A stretch of 64,000 bases of DNA, taken from contig JBBDHG010000009.1 in NCBI GenBank assembly GCA_037951165.1, forward strand, positions 5,421,001 to 5,485,000. The letters run 5' to 3'. The notes under the pieces were generated by a model that worked only from the letters and a program-made list of their open reading frames with translations, searched no databases and was not told where the DNA came from. The position numbers and the translations under genes were made by a program. Source of the DNA: Lophius americanus (taxonomy: Eukaryota > Chordata > Actinopteri > Lophiiformes > Lophiidae). Shown in pieces: positions 1-11,839 of this stretch. How positions within the stretch are numbered: position 1 is the first letter of the stretch; each line of letters begins with the position of its first letter.

Positions 1-33
1 TGCAATGAATTAAACTATATATGTCTGCTACTG

Positions 34-140
34 CATAGTGGTTAGGGCTGTGCCTTGCAGCAAGAGGGTCTGGGGCTTTCTGTGTGGAGTTAGCATGTTA
101 TTGATGTGTTCCCACAATCCAAAAACATGCTATATAGATA
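34..140 (+). repeat. SINE-like dispersed repeat fragment
   Basis: This stretch resembles a very common fish repeat that reads as a 'gtggttag..gctgtgcct..cagcaag' block, then 'ctttctgtgtggagtt.gcatgtt', and ends 'cacaatccaaaaacatgc'. The order of these blocks is intact but indels have removed part of the middle. No gene is implied. I assign it from recognised consensus blocks, not from a second copy in the window. Confidence 0.55.
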
Positions 141-149
141 AGATTCCTT

Positions 150-450
150 AAGACACCTGTCACCTTAGCCAGCATTCGCATCTCCCCAGCTCTCCACTGA
201 GTCCAGGTTGAACCACAGAGCTGAGCTGGCCTTCCTGATCCCCTTGTTCAGCTTGGTAGCATCCTTGTCTGTGATGCTGCTGCCACAGCAAACCAAAGCA
301 TGGAAGATGGCACTGATAACAGGTTATTAGAAGCTGTCCTCTCACTCCAAAGGACCTCAGCCTGCTCAGGTAGTAGAATTGGTTCTGGCACTTCCATTAT
401 AGCCAGTCTGTTAGAGTTTTGAAGACACCAGAGCTTGGACTCACACGCAG
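150..450 (-). pseudogene. LINE ORF2 fragment, region after the reverse-transcriptase core
   Basis: On the minus strand one frame reads A-L-V-C-C-G-S-S-I-T-D-K-D, then K-L-N-K-G-I-R-K-A-S-S, then L-D-S-V-E-S. This matches the stretch C-terminal to the polymerase core in fish non-LTR retrotransposons. A frameshift near position 180 moves the frame into M-L-A-K-V-T-G-V. The piece lacks the catalytic YADD-type box and cannot encode an active enzyme. The LINE clade (L2 or Rex-like) cannot be settled from this short piece. A SINE-like repeat lies immediately downstream of its 3' side, at lower coordinates. Confidence 0.6.
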
Positions 451-454
451 ACAC

Positions 455-1530
455 AAGATGGAGGCTAAGTTGAGTTGATGTACTTCATTACTCTATGATG
501 AAAAAAACACAAGCGTCAAAAGAAAATTCACAGGCAGAACTTACATTAGGACACACTATGGAAAAGCAGGAATATTTGACATGGAAGATCAACATAAACG
601 ACAAACTGGCACAGAAGGAAAGGGGAAGACAGACAATGAAACACCACTTGAGGAAGAACACAGGTGAACATGATGTACAGTCACATAGGAGGATCATAGA
701 GGGAACAGAGGAGAGACAGAAACAGAGATGGAAGAAGAGCACAAGATATAAAACACACAAAGGTTAAACTTAGACAGGATGGATAAGAAATAATAAACAA
801 GGAATTAAAGGGTAAAACAGATAACAGAAACAGGACAGGAATAGTACATTTACTTAATAACACGGATAGATGCACTTTCAAAATAAAACAGGAAACTGAA
901 CAATAACAGTAAACTTTCAAAGTAAAATGAGAAAAACCAAGAAAGAACTCCAGGAAATAAAAGACTGAAGGGAGTCTAGATACGTTATCCCCCTACCCCA
1001 GTTTGTCATTCAGGTGATCCCCAAGGTATGTGTAGATATTAACTAACTTGAAGGCCTCATCCTTGATGGGAACTGGAATCGAGGAAGTCATCATCCTTCT
1101 ATTGCCAAGCCAACCACCACCAGCTTAAAGCTAAAACCACAAAAGAACTGGTTGTTGACCTCTACAAAGGTTCTCCACAGATTGGTGACATCAGATTGTC
1201 CATAGGTGTAAATAGTTATTTGTCTATTATACTGACCCTGTGATGAACTACCCCGCCACTCCCCTAATGTCCGTTGGGTTAGGCTCCAACTCCAACGCGA
1301 CCCTGCACAGATGAAGCACTTACAGGAATCGGATGAATAGTACATTGACTAAGAAAAATCTTGTCTTCTGATTATTGGAGGAAAAGAAAAAAACTTGTGG
1401 TGTTTTAGCTGTATTTATTTAAATTCATGTGTTTACAGTCAGATCTGCTATAACAGAGAAAATCTCGGCATGCTCAGGTACAAGCCTCATATCAGAATCT
1501 TACAATTCAGATACATCTGCACCACTATAT
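455..1530. other. No gene seen; purine-rich stretch
   Basis: From about 495 to 960 the plus strand is dominated by A and G (runs such as gaggagagacagaaacagag). This opens long frames on both strands, but the predicted peptides are low-complexity Lys/Glu/Gln or Cys/Phe/Leu strings with no domain. The rest is ordinary AT-rich sequence. Confidence 0.6.
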
Positions 1531-1531
1531 G

Positions 1532-1573
<42 letters not shown>
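1532..1573. repeat. (AAT)n microsatellite
   Basis: About 14 uninterrupted ATA/AAT triplets. The tract abuts an L2-like 3' tail, whose simple-sequence terminus it probably grew from. Confidence 0.95.
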
Positions 1574-1574
<1 letters not shown>

Positions 1575-1640
1575 ATTTTATTTATAATGCACTTTTCATT
1601 TGTTACAAATCTCAAAGCTCTCTAAGCAACTATATATTTA
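1574..1640 (-). mobile_element. L2-like LINE or SINE 3' tail
   Basis: Read on the minus strand, this ends 'gagctttgagatttgtaac..atgaaaagtgcattataaataaaatgtatt' and runs into the AAT tract. The pattern 'aaagtgc..tataaataaa' is the conserved 3' end of L2-type fish LINEs and of SINEs that borrow that tail. It parallels the plus-strand tail near 20,250-20,330. No coding part of the element was recognised upstream. Confidence 0.5.
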
Positions 1641-3999
1641 CAATGTCATGACATTCCACTACATCGCACCCTTCAGACACCTTGGCACGCACATCATTTA
1701 TCAGACATGACAGGGAAAGACCTCAGAAACAAGTGGTGCAAAGAGAACATTTTCATTTCCCTATCATACAAATTAGTAGAGATATCCATCAAATTTAGCC
1801 TCTGAGTTGTTACAGTTAAAATGTGAGACAGAGACAAGTTAAATCGTCGCAAGATTCTCACATTTCCAATGTAGTCATTTGGCCGATACCTTTGCTAGAG
1901 TACATCTAGAGAAGGCGTTAATAAAACTTAAATAAATCAATGATAATTCATGACATCGGCACATTCACACAATTGAAGAGGAGAGACCGTTTCGAACATT
2001 TTGCATTACTCAACAAGAGTTGGTCGAAACATCTTGACACAATCAAAGATTTATTTGGGTCAGCATGTAGTTACCATCATAAGTACTACATCCAAGCTTC
2101 ATAATATACTGTATCTACTAATTTAACATCATTTAGTCTTTTATGCTTTCAATTAAAGCAACCCTGTCTCTTTTCAGTACGAATGTGAGAGGGGGACGCT
2201 CTACATACCTCTTGTCACCTTAGTAAGATCTCACCAAATTGTTCCTGCCCCACCCTCACTTGTGTGTATGAGCGCTATGACATGAGACGCTGACTCATAA
2301 ACGAACAAAAAGGTAAATCTGTTTAACTGCCTTTCTAGACAATGTTACGTTTGGGTTTTGTCTTTCTGTTAAGATCAGGTGCATTCCTTCACTCAACGAT
2401 ATATTTGTGTTTACATGTGAACATTTTATGATTGTCTGCATGTCAGAGGTCAAACCTCTATAACACGCACGCACACCCACACCCACACAAACACACATAC
2501 ACACACACACACACAGACACGCACGCACTCACACACATAAACACTCACAACGAGTCATGTCCTAGGGTCTTCAGCAAGTCGGAGCCTGTCCCTGGATAAC
2601 CTGTTCATGACACCGTGGCTTGTCATCATCATAACCTGACTGCCTTGCCCTTAGCTTCAGATCATATGCTTAATTCTTTCATTGTTCCATTCATGTAGAC
2701 AGAAGCACACATAGATAATTTCTTTTATATGTCTCATGAATACCTTTTCATGGCACAATGGAGGTGCTTCTTCGTGGTGTCAAAGCTTAGTGTACACTTG
2801 CTTCTGGCGATGAAAGATTAGTGTGTAAGGGCTTTGAATGGAAACATGAAAGCACATGCAGATAAAGGTTAGACGAAAAAGAAATCGGGTGATTGTTCCG
2901 TAAATTTTTAGTAATGTGATTTTACATTTACTTTGACAGCCTTGATGTTAGCACCTAATAATATTCTATTCATAAACTTCAAGACATGCACATATTTTGA
3001 TAGTATATTAATTTCACCCTCTTTTATCCCTTTTTGTGTACTATGTATGGATTCGGGGAAAAAAACAAAACTTACCAAAGTATAATCACAAGTCAAGTTC
3101 TGTATTGATTGTTAGGTGTCATTTTGAAAAACTACATTGAATATCTCAAATTATGCTGGTTTAAGATTCCTACTTTTTCCTCACTATATAGTCCCTGGTG
3201 GTGTATAACTGTCACCTCAACGTGAGATGACTCTGTCTTCACAGGTGTAGTGTGTAAAATTGAGCATTATCTCTTTAAACAAATGGAATATATTATTCAT
3301 AGAAATGTTTTCAGAATAAGAATACTTTTTAATAATACATTTGATAAAGCCATTTATATGTACAGAGGGAGCAAGTCTTCTTCCTTGAAGGCTGTCATGT
3401 ATAAAAAATATAAAGACGATGATTGTGAATAAGTTGTTGCTGGCTATAATAAATGTTTACCATTAGCGATCATTACAATTATAAAATTTAAATTTTAAGT
3501 TTTTTTTTTTTTTTACAAAGAAAGAATGTGCTTTGTCCAAACAAAAGCAGAGGAAAAATTCAAACAGAAAACACAGAAACCCGAATGACCATGTAGCCCT
3601 AAAACAATACAAGACGCTCTTTCTTATGAAGGAGTTCATTCAGATTGGCTGCCTACTCCACCATGAAACAACTTGTTTATTTATCCTGATGGATTGAGGA
3701 AACTTTGTTTGGGAGAAGAACCACAATTTGCACACTTAGCAGCAAAATATGTAACTCTCTTCCATGACGAGAGGAAAAAAACTAAATGTTAACTAAAACT
3801 TATAACCAAAACGTAGTTAGATTTGAACCGTATGATCATCGTACATAGAATCGGATTACTTTCTTTTCACTTGGTTTCATTTCACTGTATTCATTATATA
3901 CCATACATATGTATATATGGATGTAAGTATTTTTTTATACACACATGGAGTAAGAATGTAAATGTTTATACATATATATATACCACCTGTATAGTTTTG
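1641..3999. other. No gene seen; simple repeats only
   Basis: AT-rich single-copy sequence. It contains a CA-rich simple repeat (2463-2550, interrupted by GCAC and CCCA units) and a 15-base T run (3500-3514). Open frames are under 80 codons and composed of repeat-derived or low-complexity residues. Confidence 0.6.
2463..2550. repeat. Imperfect (CA)n microsatellite
   Basis: Alternating CA with GCAC, CCCA and CATA interruptions on the plus strand. The Val/Cys/Arg-rich minus-strand frame through it is a translation of the repeat. Confidence 0.9.
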
Positions 4000-4310
4000 T
4001 ATTGTCATGCGTTGGCAAGAGTGGTTGTACCATGACGCAGTTTCACCAGTTGACCTACTTTGGTTAGTACTACACAGCAACATCCATGAAAGACCTACAG
4101 TTCTGGAGGTGCTCGGACATAGTCATCTTGTCATCACAATTTCGCCTTTGTCAAATAACTTACATCTTTACACTTGCACATTTTTCCTGGTTCCGACACA
4201 TCAAATGTAATGACAGTATTTTCCATTACTGCGTCGCAAAATCCACTCACAGACCAGTGCCATTGTAACAAGATAATCAATGCTATTCTAACTTAACCAG
4301 TGTTTGAATG
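4000..4310 (-). mobile_element. Degraded Tc1-like transposon fragment (transposase N-terminal part)
   Basis: The plus strand carries blocks 'acctacagttctggaggtgctc', 'atcacaatttcgcctttgtcaaa', 'cacttgcacatttttcctggttc' and 'gccattgtaacaagataatcaatg..attct' in the same order as the Tc1-like element at 18.1-18.7 kb. The coding sense is minus, toward the DNA-binding helix-turn-helix region of the transposase. Stops and frameshifts are frequent; no catalytic DDE region and no intact terminal inverted repeat are visible. The match to the second copy is moderate, so the two are old, separate insertions. Confidence 0.55.
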
Positions 4311-4314
4311 ATGC

Positions 4315-5690
4315 AAAATGTCTCTATTATACAGAATAAAGTGGTTGAACTCAGTGTCCCCTTGATTACCTACCGTATAAATGTAACACAACTCAATGCA
4401 CCAGAAATAACAGCAAATACAATAGGATGTTATACATTTGTATATATGACTAACATGAATACTCTGTCTGCATAAAAAAATCACTTTATTACGTTAGCAA
4501 ATATGCTTTGCTTATAATAATGAAGTACCTTTATTTAAGCAGTTAAATGCAAAACTTTGTTTTTTTAAGAATGGGGCAATAGCTTCTTTTTTCTTCTTCT
4601 CTTCTTCAAGAAATTTTCCAGAAAGTTATGAAAATACTCCACTGAACTCAACAAAACACTATTATAAAGAGCTTATTTGCATTAGATCAAATGAAAAGAG
4701 GTTCCTGCCAAAGGTTTCACAAAATTAAATAAGTTTTTATAATCAAATAAGATATTGGGACATAATAATAGTAGGTAACAGCTCTCTACCCCTGTGTCTT
4801 TCTCAAACGCACACACGCACACACACACACAAATAGACACGCATACACAGACACAAATCCACAATCCCAGGAACCCTTTCACCCCGCAACCTATTATCAG
4901 CAGAGGTGCCCTAGTGTGCCCCCTCCCTAAACCAAGGTAAAGAAAGGATTAGTGAGCACCATTTAGAGGCTCCTTTCAGAGCCTGTTTCATTTTATTAGC
5001 TTGTGACCTCTCCAGTTAATTATTTTGATCTGGCCAAAGGCTCGGCCTGCTTTTAATGATCCTGCCTGACTCACGGCCCCCATCAGAATGCACAATACTT
5101 AACACACCCATTGAAGACAAGGAAAAGGAGGAGTGAAAAGGAAGGAGGAGAGAAAAGAGAAAGATTGAAAGTGGCATTTACCAGTCACCGGCAGAGGCTG
5201 TATTGAATAGAACCTGATGACGGCAGGGTGGCGTAACGCCCTCAGACTTTTCTTTTTTCAGAATATACTATTGTCCCTCATTGATGGAGTGACTCTCCTT
5301 TTTAAATGGTGAAATCATTGCAGAGCTTTAAGCTGATTTCAGTGGAAAAAAGGGAAAGGACAAAATAAAGGACAGGGAATCCACTGCACCACCTTAAAAA
5401 TACCAATGGTGGGAAAATAGCTGCTCTTAACAAATAATTCATCTATAGTGCCATGGCAAGAATTTTTTCAGTTGCTATTGGTCAGACATTACAGATACAG
5501 TTTAGAGATGGCGGTTACATGTAAAAGTTTTTTTTCATCTAATGAAATGAGCATAAACACACCGGATAATAGCACACATGTTGACAGTGAAAACATGTGT
5601 CAGGTAAATCTAGATTATGACTGTCACCAGATGGTAATTTCCTAACAATTTTAGAGTAAATCTGTTCACATACATGTATAATGATATTTT
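4315..5690. other. No gene seen; possibly regulatory non-coding DNA
   Basis: Contains a CA-rich tract at 4803-4858. The part from about 4880 to 5120 is balanced in composition, free of simple repeats and has TAATTA-like and CTTTG-type words. That texture is often seen in conserved fish non-coding elements, but nothing in the window alone can prove it. Confidence 0.4.
4803..4858. repeat. Imperfect (CA)n microsatellite
   Basis: CA units interrupted by CG and AAATAG; about 56 bases. Confidence 0.85.
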
Positions 5691-5693
5691 TAC

Positions 5694-5727
5694 ACTCTCC
5701 TCTCCTCTCCTCTCCTCTTCTCTCCTC
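5694..5727. repeat. (TCTCC)n microsatellite
   Basis: Pentanucleotide TCTCC repeated about six times with one TCTTC variant near the end. Confidence 0.9.
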
Positions 5728-6148
5728 AGTCCACCTGTCTCACTGTTGCTTTGCTGCACTAATTCCCTGTATTTGTTCATCCGGTGTGTGTTTGTGAAGG
5801 GATATCTTTCATTTATCCACAGCCACACAGATCCATACTGAGTGCAAACACAATGAAATTAAAATAGCTTTTGCCATTTAATGACTTTGAAGCATGACAC
5901 ACAAGGCATTACTTTTTAAACCAAACATGATGGTTTTAGAGGAAAAGCAAGCTGAGGGTTGGGTTAGTTAGTCCAGTTTCTTGTGTGTTCATATTTTTAA
6001 GTCTCCGTTTCTCTATGTCTGTTTTTGTGCCTTGTATTTGTGGTAGTGCTGCTGGCTAGTTTACTCTGTCTGGCTATGCATGCAAAGAGTGTCCCCTCTT
6101 TGTTCCAGCCTTGGGCCCATAGCCAAGCTCCCCCCTTCAAAACTTAAG

Positions 6149-6241
6149 CCACACGCACGCACGCACGCACGCACGCACACAAACACACACACACACGTAC
6201 GTACATACACAAACACACACACACACGCACACACACGCACG
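6149..6241. repeat. Compound (CGCA)n/(CA)n/(CGTA) microsatellite
   Basis: Begins with about six tetranucleotide ACGC units, then CA runs broken by CGTACGTA and two AAACA blocks. The His/Thr/Arg-rich frame over it is repeat translation. Confidence 0.9.
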
Positions 6242-7844
6242 GTGTCCGAGTCACCGTTTTTTTAACTCTCTCAAACAACTCTCTCCCTCTCCCCCTGTGC
6301 TGCCCTCAAATGGCACATAACAAAAAGGAGGATAGGGCTGCAGAGGCAAGCATCACTTTTAAAAGCAGGTGTCCAGAACTTTTCTGAGCTTGTCGATTTC
6401 AAATAGAGACCCCTTAACCTCCTTTCTTTTCTGGCTGGTGACTGAGGTAGCAAGTCTGAGGCCTAATCAGTCTCGTCTGACAATACTGGGAGGTTGAGGG
6501 CTGTCAGTCCCTCTTTCAGACAGGGGCTCCAATGAAGCCGTGGCAGGGGAACCACTGATTGATTAGTGCCTCTTTATTGAAGTGTGTGTCTGTGTCTGTG
6601 TCTGTGTGTGTAAAAGCAAGAGACTGGGTCTATAGGAGCCTAGCCAGGAAGCCTTATTCAAATCCAGCCAGATAGAGTACTATAATTATGACTTTTTCTT
6701 TCTGTTATTCCGCTAAAGCTGACAGAGAGGTTCTTATGGCTCACTTCAGCGTGTAAGCCTCCTAAAGAGAGATTATTACTGACTCTAAGAGATTGGCTAG
6801 TCAGGCTCATCAGTGTGGCTTTATAGACCTGAGAGAAGGGCCAGGTCCAGAGGACTCAAAGAAGACAAAAAAAAAGGGTGTAGGACTGAAATGAAGACAG
6901 GTCACTGTGTAATCCCATTTCAGCCTCATTCACTGATGCCAGGGGACTGAAAGAAGGATGTATGTGACCAGTATGTCAAATAAATTAAACAAGGAAAAGT
7001 TCAAACAGAGGAAAGAGTGGTAGTTCACTTCTGCTATGGGTATTTAGATGTGTTCCATCAATAAACAAACAAATACAAACCAACTGGGGGTCAGATAAGT
7101 ACATAAAACGTAACTATCCTGCGCGACCGTATCAGTCGGAGGTCCTTCATTTTCCTTTTATCACTCTCTCTCTTTTTATGGGGTCATCTTCCATGAGGAT
7201 ATGTCTGCATCCCACTGCAGCTCTGGCTATCCCTTAGACCAGCTTCCATTGTTCAGTGACAGATCCTATCTGCTGACCAGTTTGAGAACTGGGCCCTCAC
7301 ACTGTAGATGAATTTTCTCATAGTTTAGATATTTTAATTCACTTCCATCTATGGATTCCCTTATCTTTCATGACTTGTGGATACATCAGTTTTATAATAT
7401 TCTGGAATAGTTCGGGCCTGTCATGTACTGATTGAGTAAATAAATGCTCAGGAGTGACATATATGCAGATGGTTTTTCTAGGGAGATGGAAAATGACACT
7501 GGAGCATTCTTATGCCTGAAGGGGGAAATTATTGTTTCCTCTTTATATAGCTTTTAGTACCATCTCAGTCGAATAATCAGCAATTCTTTTTCTGCAACAG
7601 ACGGCCCTTGGCTCTCTTCAGCTTTGTGCTATTAAAAATCACAACAATGTGATTATTTCATTCTATTAGAAACATTCAATGTAGGGTGGAAGATGAGGGA
7701 TGTCAGTAGTGTGCCAATATTTCAATGCTATGCTGTCGTCACTGAGGGGCCAGCGTATATCCTTGAAGTTACCCAATCCCCTTGACTGAACTCATCAAAT
7801 TCAATAAATAAAATTTTGTCTTCAGTATTTATGTTAAAAAGAAG
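6242..7844. other. No gene seen
   Basis: Single-copy sequence with a short TG/TCTG tract near 6582-6612. No domain-bearing frame and no recognised repeat. The stretch 6440-6850 is complex in composition with several AATCAGT/GATTGATT words and may be conserved, but this is a guess. Confidence 0.5.
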
Positions 7845-9033
7845 GTGCTCCCCCTAGTGAGTGAAATAAGAACTATTAGAGTAAAATATCATATATACAA
7901 GACATAAGACCAAAGAGGAAGTTCCTGGATGTGGTGAGAGAGACCATGAACAGGGCAAGATGGAAACAGTTAATCCGCTGTGGAGTCCCCTAAAGGAAAA
8001 AGGTGATAGGGAACAGCTGAAAGGAGAAAAAGAAGATCTCCTCGAGGGTAATCATACGTACAAAATTTGTATTCAATTAGCCAATGCTTTAAATACTCAA
8101 GTATTTCGTTAAAAGCTCACTAAAGTGGGTAAATAATGTACTATGAGAGTGGAACACAATATATAATTGATTGATCTTCTCGAGTAAATTTATATGCACC
8201 AAATCTGGACTAAATCGGACCAACACCTGAGAAATTATAGCCTGAAACTTTTCGAGGTAAAGCACCGCCTATTGTCTGAAATATACAACTGACCTTTCCC
8301 AAAATCATTCCAGTGCCACCTCACATTAAGGTCTATAGGTATATAAAATCTGAAACGATCCATGAAATTGTTTTTGAGTTGTGTCTGGAAAATAAAAAAG
8401 GTTGCCCTAGTGAGTGAAATATGAAGTACTAGAGGAAAACATAATATTTACAAGAGAGAACTCCTCTTTTCGGTCCATATGCAGCAAAATCCGACTAACG
8501 GTTTGGAAGTTATATCCTAAAAACATTTTTTTTCAAAAAAAACTCTCCCTTGCGAGTTAAATATGAACTCTTAGAGTAAAACACGACGTATATACGATAG
8601 ATCTATTTCTAAGTAAATTCTTATGCACCCAATTTGGACTAAATCAAACGTACGGTGCAGAAATAATTGCCAGAAAATGTTTAGAGTTAGAACTCCTGCT
8701 AATGTTGGGAATATACAACTGACCTTTCCCAATATATAACTAGTCCTTTCTTGCACTAATATGATAGACCATATAGAACTCCTCCAGTCAATTCATATGC
8801 GCCTAATTTGAATTTATTTGGACCAACGATTTGGAAGTTATGTTCAAAAAATCTGTGATCTTTGTAATAAGCTTCCCCTAGTGAGTAAAATATGAACTAT
8901 TAGGGTAATATATATATATCTGTATACTAGATAAATCTCAATGAGTCGGTTCATAAGTACCAAATTTGATCTAAATTGGATCAATTGTTGAAAAATTAGT
9001 GCTCGAACACTTTTGAAGATAAAACTCCACAGA
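7845..9033 (+). repeat. Degenerate tandem repeat array, locus 1
   Basis: A ~150-bp unit recurs about six times. Each copy starts near 'ccctagtgagtgaaatatgaact', continues 'ttagagtaaaata', then 'acaagatagat', then 'cacc-aatttggactaaat..gaccaac', and ends 'gaaattata..ctgaaaa'. Copies begin near 7849, 8141, 8403, 8540, 8770 (5' part missing) and 8871. A second module, 'aatatacaactgacctttccca', follows two of them (about 8268 and 8700). The copies differ considerably, so the array is old. No protein frame is shared. A LINE tail interrupts the first copy. The family recurs at 32.03-32.39 kb. Confidence 0.8.
7906..8037 (+). mobile_element. LINE ORF2 extreme C-terminus and 3' end, inserted in tandem array
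   Basis: Positions 7922-7993 read F-L-D-V-V-R-E-T-M-N-R-A-R-W-K-Q-L-I-R-C-G-V-P then stop. The 'LDVV(R/K)E...RW..LIRCG.P' ending is the recognised C-terminus of a common animal LINE ORF2. After the stop the sequence is A/G-rich (aaggaaaaagg...agaaaaagaagatc), consistent with the 3' end of the element. Upstream coding sequence is absent, as expected of a 5'-truncated copy. It interrupts the first unit of the tandem array, so it inserted later than the array formed. Confidence 0.7.
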
Positions 9034-9041
9034 GTAGCGAG

Positions 9042-9043
<2 letters not shown>

Positions 9044-9121
<78 letters not shown>
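9044..9121. repeat. Compound (TG)n(TA)n microsatellite
   Basis: About 18 TG units (9044-9079) pass directly into about 20 TA units with one TACATA and one TGTATA interruption. It sits at the end of the tandem array; a longer TA tract also lies beside locus 2 of that family. The 158- and 104-codon frames over it are repeat translations. Confidence 0.95.
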
Positions 9122-10350
9122 GAAAATCAAAATAAACAACTGATAGCAGGTCCTTTTCGGATGTTCTTTGTAAACACTGTGTCTGAATTCTGCATTGGGG
9201 ACAGGGATTGTTTGTTTCTTTGTTACTTTTTGACTCTAATGTTCTCCACTTCACCTCTCCGCAATCAAACTCCTCATCCTCACGTTCAGTGCTCATTATT
9301 AAATGATGCATTGCATGCAACGTCTTGCATCATTTCATCATCACAGCATTTAGATTGATTGATAACGAATAACACAGAGATGCCAACATCTGGTGCGACA
9401 TCATAGACCCTGTTTAGACTTGGTTTTAAAAAACGTTCTGGGCGATCGGATCACAAGCGCATAGCAGGACAAAACGGCGTTTGTACCTTTGTCAATCATG
9501 CCTTTCCAAATTTCTCCTGCAGACCACTTGTGTTAAGATTTTGTTGTTACCTACATCACTTTCGCGACAAAGTCAAAAGTCGTTATGCGTAGTTCTCACG
9601 TCAATCAAGCGCCAGATTAGTTTAGCTCGCTGACACGGGCTATCTAGCGACCTGACAATATTTCCAGAGCTAATATACATCTACAGACTATTTCAAAAGT
9701 TAAGGCTGACAGGACAAAGTAATTCTGTGACTAACTAAAGAGCGCAGTACGATAATTGAAGCACGTTAGAAAAGCAGTTGCTTTCACCGGTGCATTATAA
9801 GCCACATGACCTGTCGTTGTGCAACCTCCACCAAAGCAACCACCACCTCCAGCACTGATGACATATTTTCCTGTTAGGTCCGTGTTGGAGACGCATAAGG
9901 AAACATTAACATGTTCGGAATCTGTGTTTTTCATGTTCGTAGGTCAACCGTTGTAGCAAAGTACTCGGAAGCTTTGAGATCCCTCTCTATTTCTATTTCA
10001 CGTTTTGCAGACTGCAAAATGCTGATCGTTTACCCGAAGCATTCATTCCTGTCATTGTCTATCGGACAAATCTTTGACCAAATCAATCGTGATTACATTG
10101 GGGATGTCAGCGTGTCTGTGTGGGCTGGATGGATAGAGTGACGTGCTGTACAGGGTCTCTGTTATGGAGGTCTGGGTTGGTAATGATGGACATGAATAGT
10201 GCTTTCCTTGGCCTTCATGTGTTCATCTCGCAGTCGTTCGTGTTTTAACTAGTTAAATGGTTTATTCATTGCTAACATCACCGATAATAAATCCAAAATA
10301 CTTCTGAAAAATAAATGCCTGATGGTTCAATTTACGACCAATGCAGTATT
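9122..10350. other. No gene seen; contains MITE-like fragment
   Basis: Around 9405-9480 the words 'accctgtttagactt..tttaaaa' and 'ctgggcgatcggatcacaag' resemble the end of a common fish non-autonomous DNA transposon whose left end reads '..gtttacacc/gactt...gatcggatcacaagtgg'. No matching opposite end or target duplication was found. The remainder to 10,350 has frames under 80 codons without recognisable domains. Confidence 0.4.
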
Positions 10351-10354
10351 CAAC

Positions 10355-10425
10355 TTAGATCTCACAGTGGGTAGAGTGGTTGTCCCCCTCGACCAAAAGC
10401 TCGGCAGTTCAATCCCAGCAATCCA
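10355..10425 (+). repeat. tRNA-like SINE fragment
   Basis: Reads 'tctcacagtgggtagagtggttgtcc' (an A-box-like block) then 'cgaccaaaagctcggcagttcaatccca' (a B-box-like block). This is the head of a widespread fish SINE-like repeat. The cloverleaf is not maintained and the following tail is short, so it is not a tRNA gene. Confidence 0.55.
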
Positions 10426-10884
10426 GCTGTAATCCTTCAGCCCTAGTAAGTAGTATAAAATGAACTCAATGATACATATCTGAAAATTAATAGAGTAATG
10501 TTCATGGGATTTCTCCACTTTCTCCACTGGTCTTCACAGTGTACCTTTTCAAACAGCCAAATTCACTTTCAAAGCTCCCATATGTGTCCGCGTAAAATGT
10601 TATATATTTGTATTTTTGTGCGTGAGTCTCTTCACATTGCTTCTCAATCATTATAAAGTGTGCCACTAGGTTTGGCAAGACTTTAGTTTCTACTAAACAC
10701 ATTGTGTCGCTGTGCCCATGTGGTGCTGAAATACCACATCAAAATTACTTTCACTTCTAAAACCTGACCAGCTTATTGTCTGTTTAAAGGTTTCTGGGTG
10801 ATGTTCCTTCTCCAAACACTGTGAGCAACATGTTTCAGTCAAAAGTGTATTAAAAAACAAAAACTCTGGATCCATCCGACAGTA

Positions 10885-10937
10885 AGCACGAACACTCATA
10901 TACACACAAACACACATACACATGCACGCGCGCACAC
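10885..10937. repeat. Imperfect (CA)n microsatellite
   Basis: CA units with CATA, GCGC and CGCGCG interruptions over about 50 bases. Confidence 0.8.
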
Positions 10938-11204
10938 CTACAAGAAGTGGTTATTGAGAGAGAGTGGTAAATGTGAAACCTGAACATGAACACAACGACT
11001 GTTCTCTGGCAGGTATGGATGAGAGGCAGACATGGAGCTCCTGGGCCGCAGTTCTCGATCCTGACACTACAGGGGGAAAGTAATACCCAAAAGCTGTCCA
11101 AAGCCAGTGTGTAATATCTTGAAATTTTATTTCTAAAATGAGATTTTCACTGATATCAGCCAGCAGCGTTAAATATTTCTCTGATATCTCTTTCTTGCAG
11201 CATA

Positions 11205-11212
11205 GGCCTAGT
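11205..11212 (+). repeat. hAT target-site duplication, left copy
   Basis: GGCCTAGT here and at 13041-13048. Eight bases is the target duplication length of hAT transposons. One extra G (11213) lies between this copy and the CAGGGG terminus. Confidence 0.8.
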
Positions 11213-11451
11213 GCAGGGGTATTCAACTAAAATTCAAAGAGGTCCAGTTAGAGAAAATTTCCTCAAGCATGGTCTGGAACATCATAATGTCAAACTTGCG
11301 TTATGAATTAGTGTGATATATTTTGATGTAGCCTCGTAGTTGTATCAACATCTGGAAACTGACTGTCAAATCAAATAGAATACAATTCAAAAAAGTCTCA
11401 ACTATATCCATTGTCACTTAATATTGAACTATAATGAATATATAATATGAA

Positions 11452-11454
<3 letters not shown>

Positions 11455-11500
<46 letters not shown>
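11455..11500. repeat. (AT)n microsatellite
   Basis: About 23 uninterrupted AT units within the hAT element. Confidence 0.95.
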
Positions 11501-11503
<3 letters not shown>

Positions 11504-11839
11504 TAATGTTCTTCCCTCAATATTTAAAAGAAGGGCTGCATTCAAAAATAAAATAGAGAAAATAAATAAAGTAGCTTTTGAAAAGTTGTGAGTCATAAAA
11601 TAAAGTGCTTGATTTTAGAAAAAAAATAAAGTGTAGCAGCAGTTTGTTTCCCTTTTCCTTTGTTAACTGTTTCACATCTTGACTTAACAGTCTCAACCAA
11701 CTTTACAATAAATAAATCTCAACACTTCTTAATAATTGAAAAGTTTTACAGTTTCTCTTTCTTCCCTTTCTATCCTACTCCAACACTTTCTGTTGTTCAG
11801 TGAGAGAATTGAGCTCTAGCTTGTCCTGCAAGGACATTA

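Noticed and set aside
8844..9320. 158-codon minus-strand frame
   Set aside because: A large part is translation of the TG/TA microsatellite (Thr-His and Ile-Tyr strings), and another part lies in the tandem repeat.
10355..10425. tRNA gene
   Set aside because: A- and B-box-like words are present but stems do not pair; it matches the head of a dispersed repeat.
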